Assembly (NCBI RefSeq): GCF_014647375.1
Contig: NZ_BMPB01000024.1
Location: 1 to 48,606 of the forward strand
Source of the DNA: Parabacteroides faecis
GTDB taxonomy: Bacteria > Bacteroidota > Bacteroidia > Bacteroidales > Tannerellaceae
DNA: 48,606 nt
Direction: 5' to 3'
In this document: piece after piece, positions 17,070 through 25,953 of the stretch
Position numbering within the stretch: position 1 is the stretch's first letter
Layout: every line of letters begins with the position of its first letter
Notes under the pieces: model-generated
Seen by the model: the letters and a program-made list of their open reading frames with translations, nothing else
What the model was told of the DNA's origin: nothing
The model's database searches: none
Program-made: the position numbers and the translations under genes

Positions 17070-17124
17070 GAAGGAGGAAATACCCAGAGTGTATTGTATG
17101 TATGCCTTTGGGCATTCCTCCTTC
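17070..17124 (-). terminator. Hairpin between susD and the alkaline phosphatase gene (PUL1)
   Basis: The arms GAAGGAGGAA (17070-17079) and TTCCTCCTTC (17115-17124) pair perfectly and the stem extends inward through CCCA/TGGG. On the minus strand the hairpin is followed by TTTTTG. It has the form of an intrinsic terminator but lies inside the apparent operon, so it may partly stop transcription or stabilise the upstream susCD message. Confidence 0.65.
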
Positions 17125-17135
17125 AAGAGTGGATT

Positions 17136-18914
17136 TTAGTCCCAGCCCGGGTTTTGCTCCAGATTAGGATTGAGCGATAACTGTTCGGTCGGTAACGGTT
17201 TCAAATATAGTTTATCATCCCAACGATATCCTACGCCGTCTGTCATGGTTTGATACAATTTTACATAGCGTTTGCCATTATAAACGGCTGTGGCTACATT
17301 CCCTCCGTCTATATCGAACATATGAGGGGAAGCAGAAGAACCATATACTGCATCATATTGCTTTCTGACTTCCTCCGATACTGTTATTCCATAGATGGAA
17401 AGAGGCGTTTCACACAATTTTCCGGCACGCCAGCGACATATATCACTCCATCTGAATCCTTCAGCATATAGTTCAACAAGTCTTTCTCTGCGAATTTCAT
17501 ATAATAGATCTGACAGGCTGTAACCATAATCCATCTTATACTGAGCAGGCGTTGGAGTTATATTGTTCATATCGAGCGGAGCTACTCCGGCTCTGTTTCT
17601 GAGTTTGTTTATAGTGATATCTATGTCTTCCTGTGTAATTTTACCTAATTCGGCTTGCGCTTCGGCATAGATTAACAAAACTTCCGCATATCGATACAGG
17701 AACCATTGTACATGGGCATTGTAAGCCAGTGTGTATTGTTCCGGATCTGGACTATGAAATTTCATTATGTTGAATCCTGTCGGTAAATTAGATGCTATAA
17801 CAGGCGGGTTATTAGGAAGTGTAACGGTTCCGTCTGCATATTTATAAGGCAGGTATTCGCATTGTATCGTTTGATATAACCGACGGTCCCTATTCGCTAT
17901 TTCTTGTGTCAGCGTGTTGTCACCCTGATAACTGTCGGAAACTCCGATCGGTTTTCCGTCTGTACATAAATACTGGTTTATCATCATTTTACTCATGCCG
18001 GATTTCTGACTTTCTTCCATATCACGTGACAAGGAGTTGACAACCAGTCCGGGAGCGTAAACACGTGCCAGTACACATTCTTTACTTGCTGATATATCTT
18101 CTGTTTGTGAAAACAGAGCTGCATAATCCAACGGATGAGCTTCGTCTACTTGCGGTGCATAAAATTTCATGGAGACAATGTCATAGCCACCATTTTCTAT
18201 GATATATTTTGCAGCATCCGAGGCTTTTTGCAGAAGAGTAGTAGCCCGGCTATTCAAAGCCTTCTGATCACTTGTGTACTTTTCTAATGTACCTTCATGC
18301 AGGCATACTCTGGCCAGCTCCTGGTATGCAACATACTTATGTAGGCGTCCTGTTGCAACTTTGGAAGGTTCAGGAATGGTTTGACAAGCAAACTCAAGGT
18401 CGGCGATGATACTGTCTACAACCAGTGCACGTGGGTCGCGCTTTTTATAGATTAAAGATGTATCGCTCAATTGCATCTCTTTGTTGTACCATGGAACATC
18501 TCCAAAGCGTTTAACTTTACTGAAATAATCCAGTGCTCTGAAGAAACGTATCTCACCTACATATTGGTTGATAGTCGCCTCGTCTCCGGTTACTTTTTGA
18601 TAGTTTGCCAGAAAATGGTTGAGACCTCGTATATTTTCCCATTTCCACCCATCATCTTTCTGAGGAACTACTGAATTGCCTGCCAGATAATCACTGATGG
18701 AGACTGTCGCTCTTATGTCTGTATCTTCATCCAGATGAGAACCTACTCCTCCTAAGGTTTCATAGAAACCATTGGCATATAGTTCCAGGTTTTTTGTTGA
18801 ACTCCAAAAGTTTTCATCAGTAAAACTATCTGAGGGGTATTTATCTGTCACATCACAGGAGGGGAGGCTTGTTAACAGCACTGCGAAACCTGTTATTATA
18901 TGTTTTGTATTCAT
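17136..18914 (-). CDS. SusD/RagB family nutrient-binding lipoprotein (PUL1)
   Basis: This 592-residue surface lipoprotein captures the glycan and hands it to its SusC partner. The lipobox LTSLPSC places the lipid-bearing cysteine at residue 20. The SusD N-terminal region of paired helices (about 60-230) includes FRALDYF and the TPR-like stretch LHKYVAYQELARVCL. The C-terminal RagB domain shows the family signature near 430-510 (YAEVLLIYAEAQAELG, INKLRNRAG, LLYEIRRERLVELYAEGFRWSDICRW) and the usual ending LNPNLEQNPGWD. It follows susC by 27 bases and belongs to the same transcript. Confidence 0.95.
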   Translation of the reverse strand: MNTKHIITGFAVLLTSLPSCDVTDKYPSDSFTDENFWSSTKNLELYANGFYETLGGVGSHLDEDTDIRATVSISDYLAGNSVVPQKDDGWKWENIRGLNHFLANYQKVTGDEATINQYVGEIRFFRALDYFSKVKRFGDVPWYNKEMQLSDTSLIYKKRDPRALVVDSIIADLEFACQTIPEPSKVATGRLHKYVAYQELARVCLHEGTLEKYTSDQKALNSRATTLLQKASDAAKYIIENGGYDIVSMKFYAPQVDEAHPLDYAALFSQTEDISASKECVLARVYAPGLVVNSLSRDMEESQKSGMSKMMINQYLCTDGKPIGVSDSYQGDNTLTQEIANRDRRLYQTIQCEYLPYKYADGTVTLPNNPPVIASNLPTGFNIMKFHSPDPEQYTLAYNAHVQWFLYRYAEVLLIYAEAQAELGKITQEDIDITINKLRNRAGVAPLDMNNITPTPAQYKMDYGYSLSDLLYEIRRERLVELYAEGFRWSDICRWRAGKLCETPLSIYGITVSEEVRKQYDAVYGSSASPHMFDIDGGNVATAVYNGKRYVKLYQTMTDGVGYRWDDKLYLKPLPTEQLSLNPNLEQNPGWD

Positions 18915-18941
18915 ATTCTTATTTTAATTAGGATACTGTGG

Positions 18942-21900
18942 TTAGAATTTAATATCGAGCCCTACGGAAAATGTCCGTTGTACCGGATATTTGTTATAGT
19001 CTAGTGTCTCCGGATCATATATCGGAGGGAGAGAGGTGATACAGAACAAATTCTGACCGCTGAAATATATTCTGGCTCTACTGATATAGGCTTTTTGTGT
19101 AAGCGCTTTGGGGATAGTATATCCCAGGGTCAGGTTTTTCAACCGTAAATATCCCGCGTTTACTTTATATCCGGTTTGAGTTTGCTGATTATAGCTGTTT
19201 CCCATACTTGGACGTGGTAAATAGGCACCGGGGTTTTCTGCAGTCCAGCTGTTTTCAACCGCCCAGTCTGTCGGTATTTGATAATTTTTGACCGACCCCC
19301 AGAAACCGTTACCGCCCGGGAAGAAGTCTTTGCGCCCTATTCCCTGGAAGAATAAATCCAGGTCGAAACCTTTATAGTCACCACCTAAAGTGATGCCATA
19401 ATTAAAACGCGGTTCAGTGTTTCCGATAACAGACAAGTCTCCGTGATCTGATAGGGTTTTCTTGCCGTATGTAATTTGATTATCTCCATCCAGGTCTTTG
19501 AATTTTACATCGCCCGGCATCCATTGCCCACCATATATCTTAGACTGATCTATCCAGCCTGCCACATCTTCGGGTGATTCGAATAAACCAACAGTGGTAT
19601 ATCCCCATTTATCCCCGATCTTTTTTCCTTTGTACCAGGAATCTATATTGCCGGTCGGATTATAATATTTTGTGATTTCTGCCTGATAATCGGAGAGTAC
19701 GAATCCAACCCGATAACTAAATCCGGAAGAGGTGCGGTCCTGCCAGTTTAAAGACAACTCCCAGCCCAGTGTTTTCATATCAGCGCTATTTACTTTGGGA
19801 GCGGATGTCCCTAAAGTAGCAGGGTAAGGTTGAGAGGGGGCTAACATGTCCAGTGTCATTCGGTTGTACCAGTCGAATGAACCGTTTAATCTGCTGTTCA
19901 AGAGAGAAAAATCGAACCCTATATCAAATTGATTGATAGTCTCCCATGTGTAGCTGTTACTAACTAGCCCTGGTACGGAAACTTTTGAAATTTTGGCTCC
20001 ATTCATTAAATAGCCAAAGTTTGTATTAACCCCCATTCCCGGATAATACGAGAAGTTTCCGACACCGGATTGATTACCCAGTGAGCCGTACGATAGACGG
20101 ATTTTCAGGTCGTCGAGAATGCTATGCGTTGATTCCATAAATTTCTCGCCGGATATTCTCCAGGCTGCAGAGACAGAAGGGAAGAAGGCATAACGGTGTC
20201 CGGAGGGAAACTTGGATGTCCCGTCGTATCGACCATTGAATGACAAATAATATTTATTATCGTAATTATAGTTGATTCGCGTGAATGCACCCTCTATTCC
20301 CCAACCTGTAGAGGCGTCATTTCGCGTGTAGGTCTCTCCGGAAGCCAAGCCGATATAAGGAACATCATTACTGATCAGTTTTTGTCTTTCTACTCCGAAG
20401 CCGCGGTTGGACTTTGTTTCGTTATTGTATCCGACCATAATGCTGAAATTATTTTTGGCTATGCTTTTGTCATATTGGGCATAGATATTGAATGCACCAT
20501 AGTAATCGTTTTTCTGCGTGTTTTTTACACTGTTAGGAGTTGTCCATGGATACAATGCTTCCGTTCCCGGCAACCTTCGGTATTCATAGAATTCACGAAC
20601 GAAGATGTCTTCGTCTTTGCTATAGTAATTGAAGGTATAATCTGCATTGATCGTCAATCCTTCGAAAGGTGTGATCTTAACGGCGCCGGTTAACCAGGCA
20701 TCATTGATCTTTGTACGTCCGTGACCTCCTTGTTCTTGTATTGCTGCCGGATTTGTATCAGCCCCTTGTCCAGAGAAGTTTCCATCCGGATGTTTGATCG
20801 GCATGAATGGAGAGAGGTAATTCATGAATAGGTTACTCCATCCGCCCCAGATGCCGGGAGTCGGTAGATCCTGATCAGAATAGTTATACATTACTTTACC
20901 TGTAAGTTCCAGCCATTTAGTGATTTGTGAGCTGACTTTTACATTCGTATTCCACCGTTGATATGTGTCATTATAATATTTCATTAACCCACCGTTATTG
21001 TTGTAACTTTGCGATACATAATATTTTGTATTGTTCGTACCTCCCTGCATGGAAATATTGTAACGCTGATCGAAAGCCAGTGAATGAATGGTCTCTCCAT
21101 ACCAGTCGGTATTTCCACAGTAGGACCAGGCGGTAGGATCATTTAAGTGCTTGGGATCATTAGCTGCCGGGTCATAAAAGACTGCCGGGTTATTTTGAGG
21201 ATCATTGTAGTAAGCTTTCACATAAGACATGTAAGTGTCGTTGTAAACCGGCTGTTGTCCTGCGTTCGCTGCTACCTGATTGATGTAGTTCGCCCAGTTC
21301 AGTGAGTTGGGTGTTCTTGCTACGGAAGTTGGCTGATGCACTCCCCAGTTTGCAGAGACGGAAATTGTTGCTTTATCGTTTTGATTTCCGTTTTTAGTGG
21401 TGATAAGGATTACGCCATATCCTCCGCGTGCTCCGTAAATAGCAGCCGAAGCAGCATCTTTCAATACGGATACGCTTTCCACATCCAGGGGACTGATCAG
21501 GTTGGGATCCATTTGTACACCATCGATGAGAATAAGAGGTCCTCTTCCATCTTCAATGGAAGTGCTTCCGCGAACATTGTAGCTGGATCCTTCTCCTGGC
21601 AGACCGGAGCCGGTCTTTACATTCAGGTTAGGGATAATACCTTGTAAACCTTGGCCCAGATTGGAGATAGGACGGCTGTTCAAAACATCTCCGCTTACCT
21701 GTGAGATCGCTCCGGTCAGGTTGGCTTTTTTCTGGGTACCATATCCGACTACTACTATTTCATTCAGATTCTGCGTATCTTCTGTCATCTTGATTTGATA
21801 AACAGATTGATTGTTAATGGTGATCTCTTTGCTGGTGTATCCGATATAAGATACCAGTAAAGTCATTCCCGGAGCAGCTTCTATACTAAAATTACCATCG

Positions 21901-22370
21901 ATATCGGTAATTGTTCCGGTAGTCGTCCCTTTGATGGAAATATTGGCTCCGATGATCGGATCACCGTTTTGATCTTTGATTTGTCCAGTTCTGATTTTAC
22001 TCTCTCCTGTCTTTTTCTGTGCAGGGGTGATCATAACTCTGTTTGAAGATATCGAGTATTGCAAATTTTTGGCGGGGAGAATCTTTTCCAATACTGTATC
22101 GATACTTCCGTCAGTTATTTTAATATTGACATTCGCGCGATTGTCAATATCGGCTTCACGATAAGAGAAGCGGTAAGGGGTTTGTTTCTCTATTTGTGAG
22201 AATACTGTTTTTAATGTTGCATTTTGTACTGATAAGGAGATTTGCTTGTTTTGCGCAAATGTCGGAACAGAAATAGCGAAAATAAATAATAACGCTATTA
22301 TAAGTCGGTAATAATTAAAAGTATTACCTTTGTTCTTGAGGTTGTTTTCAAAATTTGATTTGTGAATCAT
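18942..22370 (-). CDS. SusC/RagA family TonB-dependent transporter with STN domain (PUL1)
   Basis: This 1142-residue outer-membrane transporter imports oligosaccharides with its SusD partner, powered by TonB. After a signal peptide (about 20-40) comes an STN (secretin and TonB N-terminal) domain, about 45-120, which in FecA-type receptors passes the substrate signal to an anti-sigma factor. A carboxypeptidase-regulatory-like domain follows (about 128-210, with GANISIKGTTTGTITDIDGN), then the plug with VVVGYGTQKKANLTGAI and VLKDAASAAIYGARGGYGVILI, and the 22-strand barrel ending in YPVQRTFSVGLDIKF. The terminal F is the usual barrel signal. The STN domain and the adjacent FecR gene predict trans-envelope signalling. 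Its 5' leader carries a likely antisense RNA and a palindrome. Confidence 0.95.
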   Translation of the reverse strand: MIHKSNFENNLKNKGNTFNYYRLIIALLFIFAISVPTFAQNKQISLSVQNATLKTVFSQIEKQTPYRFSYREADIDNRANVNIKITDGSIDTVLEKILPAKNLQYSISSNRVMITPAQKKTGESKIRTGQIKDQNGDPIIGANISIKGTTTGTITDIDGNFSIEAAPGMTLLVSYIGYTSKEITINNQSVYQIKMTEDTQNLNEIVVVGYGTQKKANLTGAISQVSGDVLNSRPISNLGQGLQGIIPNLNVKTGSGLPGEGSSYNVRGSTSIEDGRGPLILIDGVQMDPNLISPLDVESVSVLKDAASAAIYGARGGYGVILITTKNGNQNDKATISVSANWGVHQPTSVARTPNSLNWANYINQVAANAGQQPVYNDTYMSYVKAYYNDPQNNPAVFYDPAANDPKHLNDPTAWSYCGNTDWYGETIHSLAFDQRYNISMQGGTNNTKYYVSQSYNNNGGLMKYYNDTYQRWNTNVKVSSQITKWLELTGKVMYNYSDQDLPTPGIWGGWSNLFMNYLSPFMPIKHPDGNFSGQGADTNPAAIQEQGGHGRTKINDAWLTGAVKITPFEGLTINADYTFNYYSKDEDIFVREFYEYRRLPGTEALYPWTTPNSVKNTQKNDYYGAFNIYAQYDKSIAKNNFSIMVGYNNETKSNRGFGVERQKLISNDVPYIGLASGETYTRNDASTGWGIEGAFTRINYNYDNKYYLSFNGRYDGTSKFPSGHRYAFFPSVSAAWRISGEKFMESTHSILDDLKIRLSYGSLGNQSGVGNFSYYPGMGVNTNFGYLMNGAKISKVSVPGLVSNSYTWETINQFDIGFDFSLLNSRLNGSFDWYNRMTLDMLAPSQPYPATLGTSAPKVNSADMKTLGWELSLNWQDRTSSGFSYRVGFVLSDYQAEITKYYNPTGNIDSWYKGKKIGDKWGYTTVGLFESPEDVAGWIDQSKIYGGQWMPGDVKFKDLDGDNQITYGKKTLSDHGDLSVIGNTEPRFNYGITLGGDYKGFDLDLFFQGIGRKDFFPGGNGFWGSVKNYQIPTDWAVENSWTAENPGAYLPRPSMGNSYNQQTQTGYKVNAGYLRLKNLTLGYTIPKALTQKAYISRARIYFSGQNLFCITSLPPIYDPETLDYNKYPVQRTFSVGLDIKF

Positions 22371-22396
22371 AGATTTAATAAAATTTGTTGATACTT

Positions 22397-22404
22397 TACT
22401 TTTG
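22397..22404 (+). promoter_or_regulatory. Antisense -7 element in the susC leader (PUL1)
   Basis: TACTTTTG on the strand opposite susC matches TAnnTTTG. Its first base lies 27 bases upstream of the susC start codon, almost the same as in PUL2. It would start an RNA near 22410 running toward the anti-sigma gene. No convincing -33 box at 19-21 bases. Confidence 0.45.
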
Positions 22405-22409
22405 GGTAT

Positions 22410-22426
22410 TTGTGACTAAGTCACAA
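22410..22426. promoter_or_regulatory. Perfect 17-base palindrome in the susC leader (PUL1)
   Basis: TTGTGACT and AGTCACAA form 8-base arms around a single central A. It lies 40-56 bases upstream of the susC ATG. It could be a protein-binding operator or, in RNA, a 7-base stem at the 5' end of the proposed antisense transcript. PUL2 has no counterpart. Confidence 0.5.
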
Positions 22427-22480
22427 GTATTGACAATTAATAGGTCGGGGAAGGTGAGAGTTCTCCGGCCTTTGTTTTGT
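22410..22480 (+). ncRNA. Candidate antisense small RNA opposite the susC leader (PUL1)
   Basis: A -7 element (22397-22404) is followed after 37 bases by a hairpin with 11-base arms (22442-22452 and 22461-22471, two G-U pairs) and the T-rich tail TTTGTTTTGT. Together they define a plus-strand RNA of about 70 bases lying entirely in the 5' leader of the minus-strand susC gene. The arrangement mirrors PUL2. In Bacteroides, short cis-antisense RNAs such as DonS repress susCD operons controlled by ECF sigma/anti-sigma pairs; this candidate has the same place and form. Its existence is an inference from the DNA. Confidence 0.55.
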
Positions 22481-22556
22481 CACTACATTTCTGATAAATT
22501 TTAGTGTTTTTCAGGTTTTCTTCATAAGCATTCTTTTTTGTTAGACATATTCTTTC

Positions 22557-23540
22557 TTATTTAATAGAGATAGTATCTCCTTTTATTTTATAGGTGAATT
22601 GAAAATGTGCATGTAATACTTTCATGACTTCTGTCAGATCCTCTTTCTCGAATACACCGGTATAAAATTCGGAGAAGAGTTGTTCGTTTTCAATGTTGAT
22701 AATCACTCCATATTTTCGTTCTATTTTGGCCAATACTACTGTTAATGGCTCGGTACGGAATGCCAGTTCAGTGGCACGCCAGGCTGTTTCGAATGTAGTA
22801 TTGGTTTGTTCCACATTCAGTCTGCCTGTATTTTTATTGTAAATCGCTTTGTTGTTTGGTTCAAGAATAGTGGTCTGCCTGGGGGAAGTATTGGTATATA
22901 GGAATACTTTGCCTTCCACCAGTGTGACTTCAACTATGTCTTTTGATTCGTAAGCGAAGAAATTGAAAGATGTACCCAGTACCTCGACATCCATATATTG
23001 AGTGTTGACAATGAATTTTTTATCAGGATTTTTGGTTACCTGGAAGAAGCCTTCGCCATTGAATTTTACTTCTCTGTTTTGTATTCCGAAGTCTTGCCGG
23101 TAACTTAAAGTAGATTCGGAATTAAGTTGTACGGTCGTTCCATCCGGCAAAGTGATATTTGCCCGTTGGCCTTTATCGACCTGAGTTATAATTTCTCGTT
23201 CTCCTAATGTCTGCATTTGTTTATCATCTATCATTAAGAATACAGATAATCCGGTTGTAACTATAAGTAATATGGATACGGCGATTCTTGTCCATATATT
23301 AATGATATATTTTTTACGTGTTGCATGTATGCTCTTATGGATTTTATTCGAGATATCTCGAATCTCCGGAAAATTCATTTCCGGAGATAGCTGGTATTTA
23401 TCCCATTGTTTTCTAAAAGCTTCTTTAAGTTCATTATTCTTGCAAAGATTAGATAACTCTTGTAAGTCTTCAGCCTCTTCTCTGGATATTGTCCCTTTCA
23501 GATACTTGTTTAGTAATATATCTATTTTGTTCTTGTTCAT
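22557..23540 (-). CDS. FecR-family anti-sigma factor (PUL1)
   Basis: This 327-residue inner-membrane protein holds the neighbouring ECF sigma factor in check until the SusC receptor signals. An N-terminal cytoplasmic part of about 78 residues is followed by one membrane segment (about 79-104). The periplasmic FecR domain (about 115-215) shows the usual GQRANITLPDGTTVQLNSES and VEVLGTSFNF motifs. A C-terminal DUF4974 domain (about 255-327), which resembles the STN fold and is expected to contact the STN domain of SusC, ends with YKIKGDTISIK. It is 89 bases downstream of the sigma gene and 186 bases upstream of susC. Confidence 0.93.
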   Translation of the reverse strand: MNKNKIDILLNKYLKGTISREEAEDLQELSNLCKNNELKEAFRKQWDKYQLSPEMNFPEIRDISNKIHKSIHATRKKYIINIWTRIAVSILLIVTTGLSVFLMIDDKQMQTLGEREIITQVDKGQRANITLPDGTTVQLNSESTLSYRQDFGIQNREVKFNGEGFFQVTKNPDKKFIVNTQYMDVEVLGTSFNFFAYESKDIVEVTLVEGKVFLYTNTSPRQTTILEPNNKAIYNKNTGRLNVEQTNTTFETAWRATELAFRTEPLTVVLAKIERKYGVIINIENEQLFSEFYTGVFEKEDLTEVMKVLHAHFQFTYKIKGDTISIK

Positions 23541-23629
23541 TGTACAATATTTATAAGTAATACGTGTGAGTATAGGTTTTGTAATATAACCTGTTTTATG
23601 TTTTATAACATAGACGTGTGAGCTGTCTG

Positions 23630-24211
23630 TTAATTGGAAAAGAAAAGTAGAAAGAGGATCAGAGAATCATTCAATGCTTTTTTTAATGTTTTCAAAGAAA
23701 CCGACAACTGATTTCTTACCACCTGTTCGCTGATTCCTAATTGCTCGGCTACCTGGGTAGATGTCATCCCATGTTCTTTTATTAGTTCAAAGATTTCTTT
23801 TTGGCGTGGTGGCAGTTGTTGCTTGGCCTTTTCCAGGCGGGAGATAAATTCGTCAAGGTCTATCTTATGCTGTGTGGAGTCGTCAATAAGGTTCGAATTA
23901 TTGGTAAATTCGATATAGTCAATTAACTCCGGTCTGTTTATTTGTTTCCTGTATTCACTGATCACTAAATTATGGGCTATCGTAAAAATGAATGATTTAA
24001 ATGATAACTCCGGGTTGATCATTGTACGGTTTTCCCAAATACGGATAAATGTTTCTTGTGTGATGTCTGCGGTTTGGGCATGAGATTTGAGTGCCTCAAA
24101 AATGAATCCATATAGGTGAGGCAGATAGCTATTATAAAGCCGTGTGAAGGCTTTATAGGAATTATGCTTTAACTCTTCTACTAATTTTCTTTCTTCTGTG
24201 CTGCTAATCAT
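23630..24211 (-). CDS. ECF-type RNA polymerase sigma-70 factor (PUL1)
   Basis: This 193-residue sigma factor directs transcription of the susCD operon when released from its FecR partner. Region 2 (about 20-90) contains the DITQETFIRIWENR core-binding motif and FIFTIAHNLVISEYRK for promoter melting. Region 4 (about 125-180) has the LPPRQKEIFELIKEHGMTST helix-turn-helix. The size is normal for the Bacteroidetes ECF group. A TACTTTTG -7 element on its strand (24277-24270) lies about 59 bases upstream of the start codon. The hydrophobic C-terminal tail (SLILFLLFFSN) is common in these proteins. Confidence 0.94.
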   Translation of the reverse strand: MISSTEERKLVEELKHNSYKAFTRLYNSYLPHLYGFIFEALKSHAQTADITQETFIRIWENRTMINPELSFKSFIFTIAHNLVISEYRKQINRPELIDYIEFTNNSNLIDDSTQHKIDLDEFISRLEKAKQQLPPRQKEIFELIKEHGMTSTQVAEQLGISEQVVRNQLSVSLKTLKKALNDSLILFLLFFSN

Positions 24212-24269
24212 CCCTTTCCCCTTGTAGTTTTTTCAGGTATTCTTTTAAATATTTATGACTGGTACGCAA

Positions 24270-24277
24270 CAAAAGTA
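24270..24277 (-). promoter_or_regulatory. -7 element upstream of the PUL1 sigma gene
   Basis: On the minus strand this reads TACTTTTG, a match to TAnnTTTG, about 59 bases before the start codon. This housekeeping-type element would supply basal sigma factor. No clear -33 box is seen. Confidence 0.4.
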
Positions 24278-24334
24278 GCATTTCTAATGAGAATAGCGAA
24301 TAAATTTGAATTAATAGTTTTTTAGGAGCAATAA

Positions 24335-24370
24335 ACCGGGCTTGCCAAAAACTAAATGGGCAAACCCGGG
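24335..24370 (-). terminator. Terminator of the hexokinase gene
   Basis: CCCGGGTTTGCC pairs with GGCAAGCCCGGT (minus-strand reading, one wobble pair) around a loop of about 11 bases, just past the hexokinase stop codon. The tail is only moderately T-rich. Confidence 0.6.
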
Positions 24371-24377
24371 CCTTCTT

Positions 24378-25586
24378 TTAAGATAATGCTGCAATAGCGG
24401 TACCTATTAGATTGGCATTGTTCATTTTATTAACGTGAACTTTTACATCACCTATACCAAGTTCGTTCAGTAGAATATCCAATTCTTCCATTACGAGCAC
24501 ATTATAATTCTTATCATTTCTGTTGAGGCTCCAGAACATACTGCCTTCAGCCACCAGGCAAACCTTTTTGATATCCTTGTTATATGAAACCAGTAAAGAG
24601 ATCAGACCGGCCAGAGAGGAAGCTACCAGTTGCGCAGAACGGTTATAGATCCAATGGGCGACCTGTACATATTTCTCTTTGTGGATATCCGGGTAATTCA
24701 TGATGGTAGTCAGTTTCTGGGCATCGAATTTTTCTTCGAACTCATCGAGCGGAAAAGTCGATTTCAGTATTTCTCCCAGATACATGCCGGAAACAGCCTT
24801 TTCGAATCGTTGCATACCACGGCTGTCAGAGCAGGCATCGACCATTTCGTCGACCGTCGTCAGGAAAGGCGGATGGAAATTACCTGATTCCAGATTGACA
24901 GGGATCAATCCGTCTGCCTGTATGGAAGCAGGAAGTTTGGTGATCTTATCTGCAGGAATGAAAGTTGCCATGTTGGTTCCGGTTCCGACTATCAGTCCGA
25001 TATAAGCATCATAGTTACTATCCGTAAGCCCGGCAAACAAACTGGCAACCGTATCGTTCAATACTTTTATGCTTGTGAATTTAGGTTCGTTCCGTTCATT
25101 GAGGTATTCGAGCAATGGTTTCCCTACCGGCTGTCCCAGCATTTCTTTGATGTGAACCCCTTTCGTCCAATGCAATAATTTGGCATCGCCGTCCGGAAGT
25201 GATTCAGCCGCATATGAAAAACAGTAACCTATTGGCATTTCTACGTCCCGTTTGATCTCTCCGATCGGATCAGCTAACTCTTTAAATAATTCCTCTCGGG
25301 TGAAACCTGGAGTTTTCATGACCGATAAATCCTTTTTCCATCCGTTCTCAGGATGAATCGTCGCTTTATCGTTTGCGAAGTTAACGGTAGCGACACGGTA
25401 GTTGGTTCCTCCCAGGTCAAGAACCAATGCCTTACCGTTTATATTATTACTTTTTGGGGTAATGAATGTCGGGAGGCATTGTATTTCAGCATTGTCTTTT
25501 GCTAACCCCTCTTCTACTTTCTGTCGTAATGAAAGAGCGATCTCTTTCAATTGCTCTTTTTCCAGTTTAAAAATATTCCTCTCCAT
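24378..25586 (-). CDS. Hexokinase
   Basis: This 402-residue cytoplasmic enzyme phosphorylates glucose and other hexoses with ATP and belongs to the eukaryote-like hexokinase family found in Bacteroides. Motifs: the phosphate-binding LDLGGTNYR (residues 56-64), the catalytic D178 in VLNDTVAS, the second phosphate motif VGTGTNMATF, and the C-terminal adenosine-binding region ending NLIGTAIAALS. An upstream in-frame ATG (25604) adds six residues not typical of the family; the ATG at 25586 gives the usual length and N-terminus MERNIFKL. It stands alone, between the PUL1 sigma gene and a DUF3836 gene. A TATATTTG box on its strand (25753-25746) may be its promoter, about 160 bases upstream. Confidence 0.92.
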   Translation of the reverse strand: MERNIFKLEKEQLKEIALSLRQKVEEGLAKDNAEIQCLPTFITPKSNNINGKALVLDLGGTNYRVATVNFANDKATIHPENGWKKDLSVMKTPGFTREELFKELADPIGEIKRDVEMPIGYCFSYAAESLPDGDAKLLHWTKGVHIKEMLGQPVGKPLLEYLNERNEPKFTSIKVLNDTVASLFAGLTDSNYDAYIGLIVGTGTNMATFIPADKITKLPASIQADGLIPVNLESGNFHPPFLTTVDEMVDACSDSRGMQRFEKAVSGMYLGEILKSTFPLDEFEEKFDAQKLTTIMNYPDIHKEKYVQVAHWIYNRSAQLVASSLAGLISLLVSYNKDIKKVCLVAEGSMFWSLNRNDKNYNVLVMEELDILLNELGIGDVKVHVNKMNNANLIGTAIAALS

Positions 25587-25953
25587 GATATATTGATTTA
25601 ACAAGGTACTAATATCCTTCCTTTATTTGTAAATAACAAATGGAAGTAGATATTTAGTTCTAAAGAATGTGTAGGATGTTCAAAAAAACTCTTAATGTCA
25701 ATTTGTAAGTTGTTGGTGATATTCTATTCGGTTATTAAGAAATATCAAATATAAAATAGCTTTATTCTGATGTTTTGAGTACTCTTTCTTATAAATTGTA
25801 AGTTTGCTTTGTGATTTGTGTAAGTTTGATGTAGTTTAAAATAGTTAAATAGCTTATTTTTACTATCAAAATGTCAGAAAATATTTGGTTTGTACCAGAA
25901 AAATATGTTCATTTGCACGCAATTTGAAAGTAATCTTATAAGTAATATATTTT
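25587..25953. other. Divergent intergenic region, hexokinase / DUF3836
   Basis: The 367 bases between the two divergent genes are very AT-rich. They contain a minus-strand TATATTTG box (25746-25753) that may serve hexokinase and a plus-strand promoter-like pair (25884-25915) for the DUF3836 gene. Nothing else is recognised. Confidence 0.45.
25884..25915 (+). promoter_or_regulatory. Possible promoter of the DUF3836 gene
   Basis: TTTG (25884-25887), a 20-base spacer and TTCATTTG (25908-25915) fit the -33/-7 layout with one mismatch in the -7 box. The end lies 38 bases before the ATG. Confidence 0.4.
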
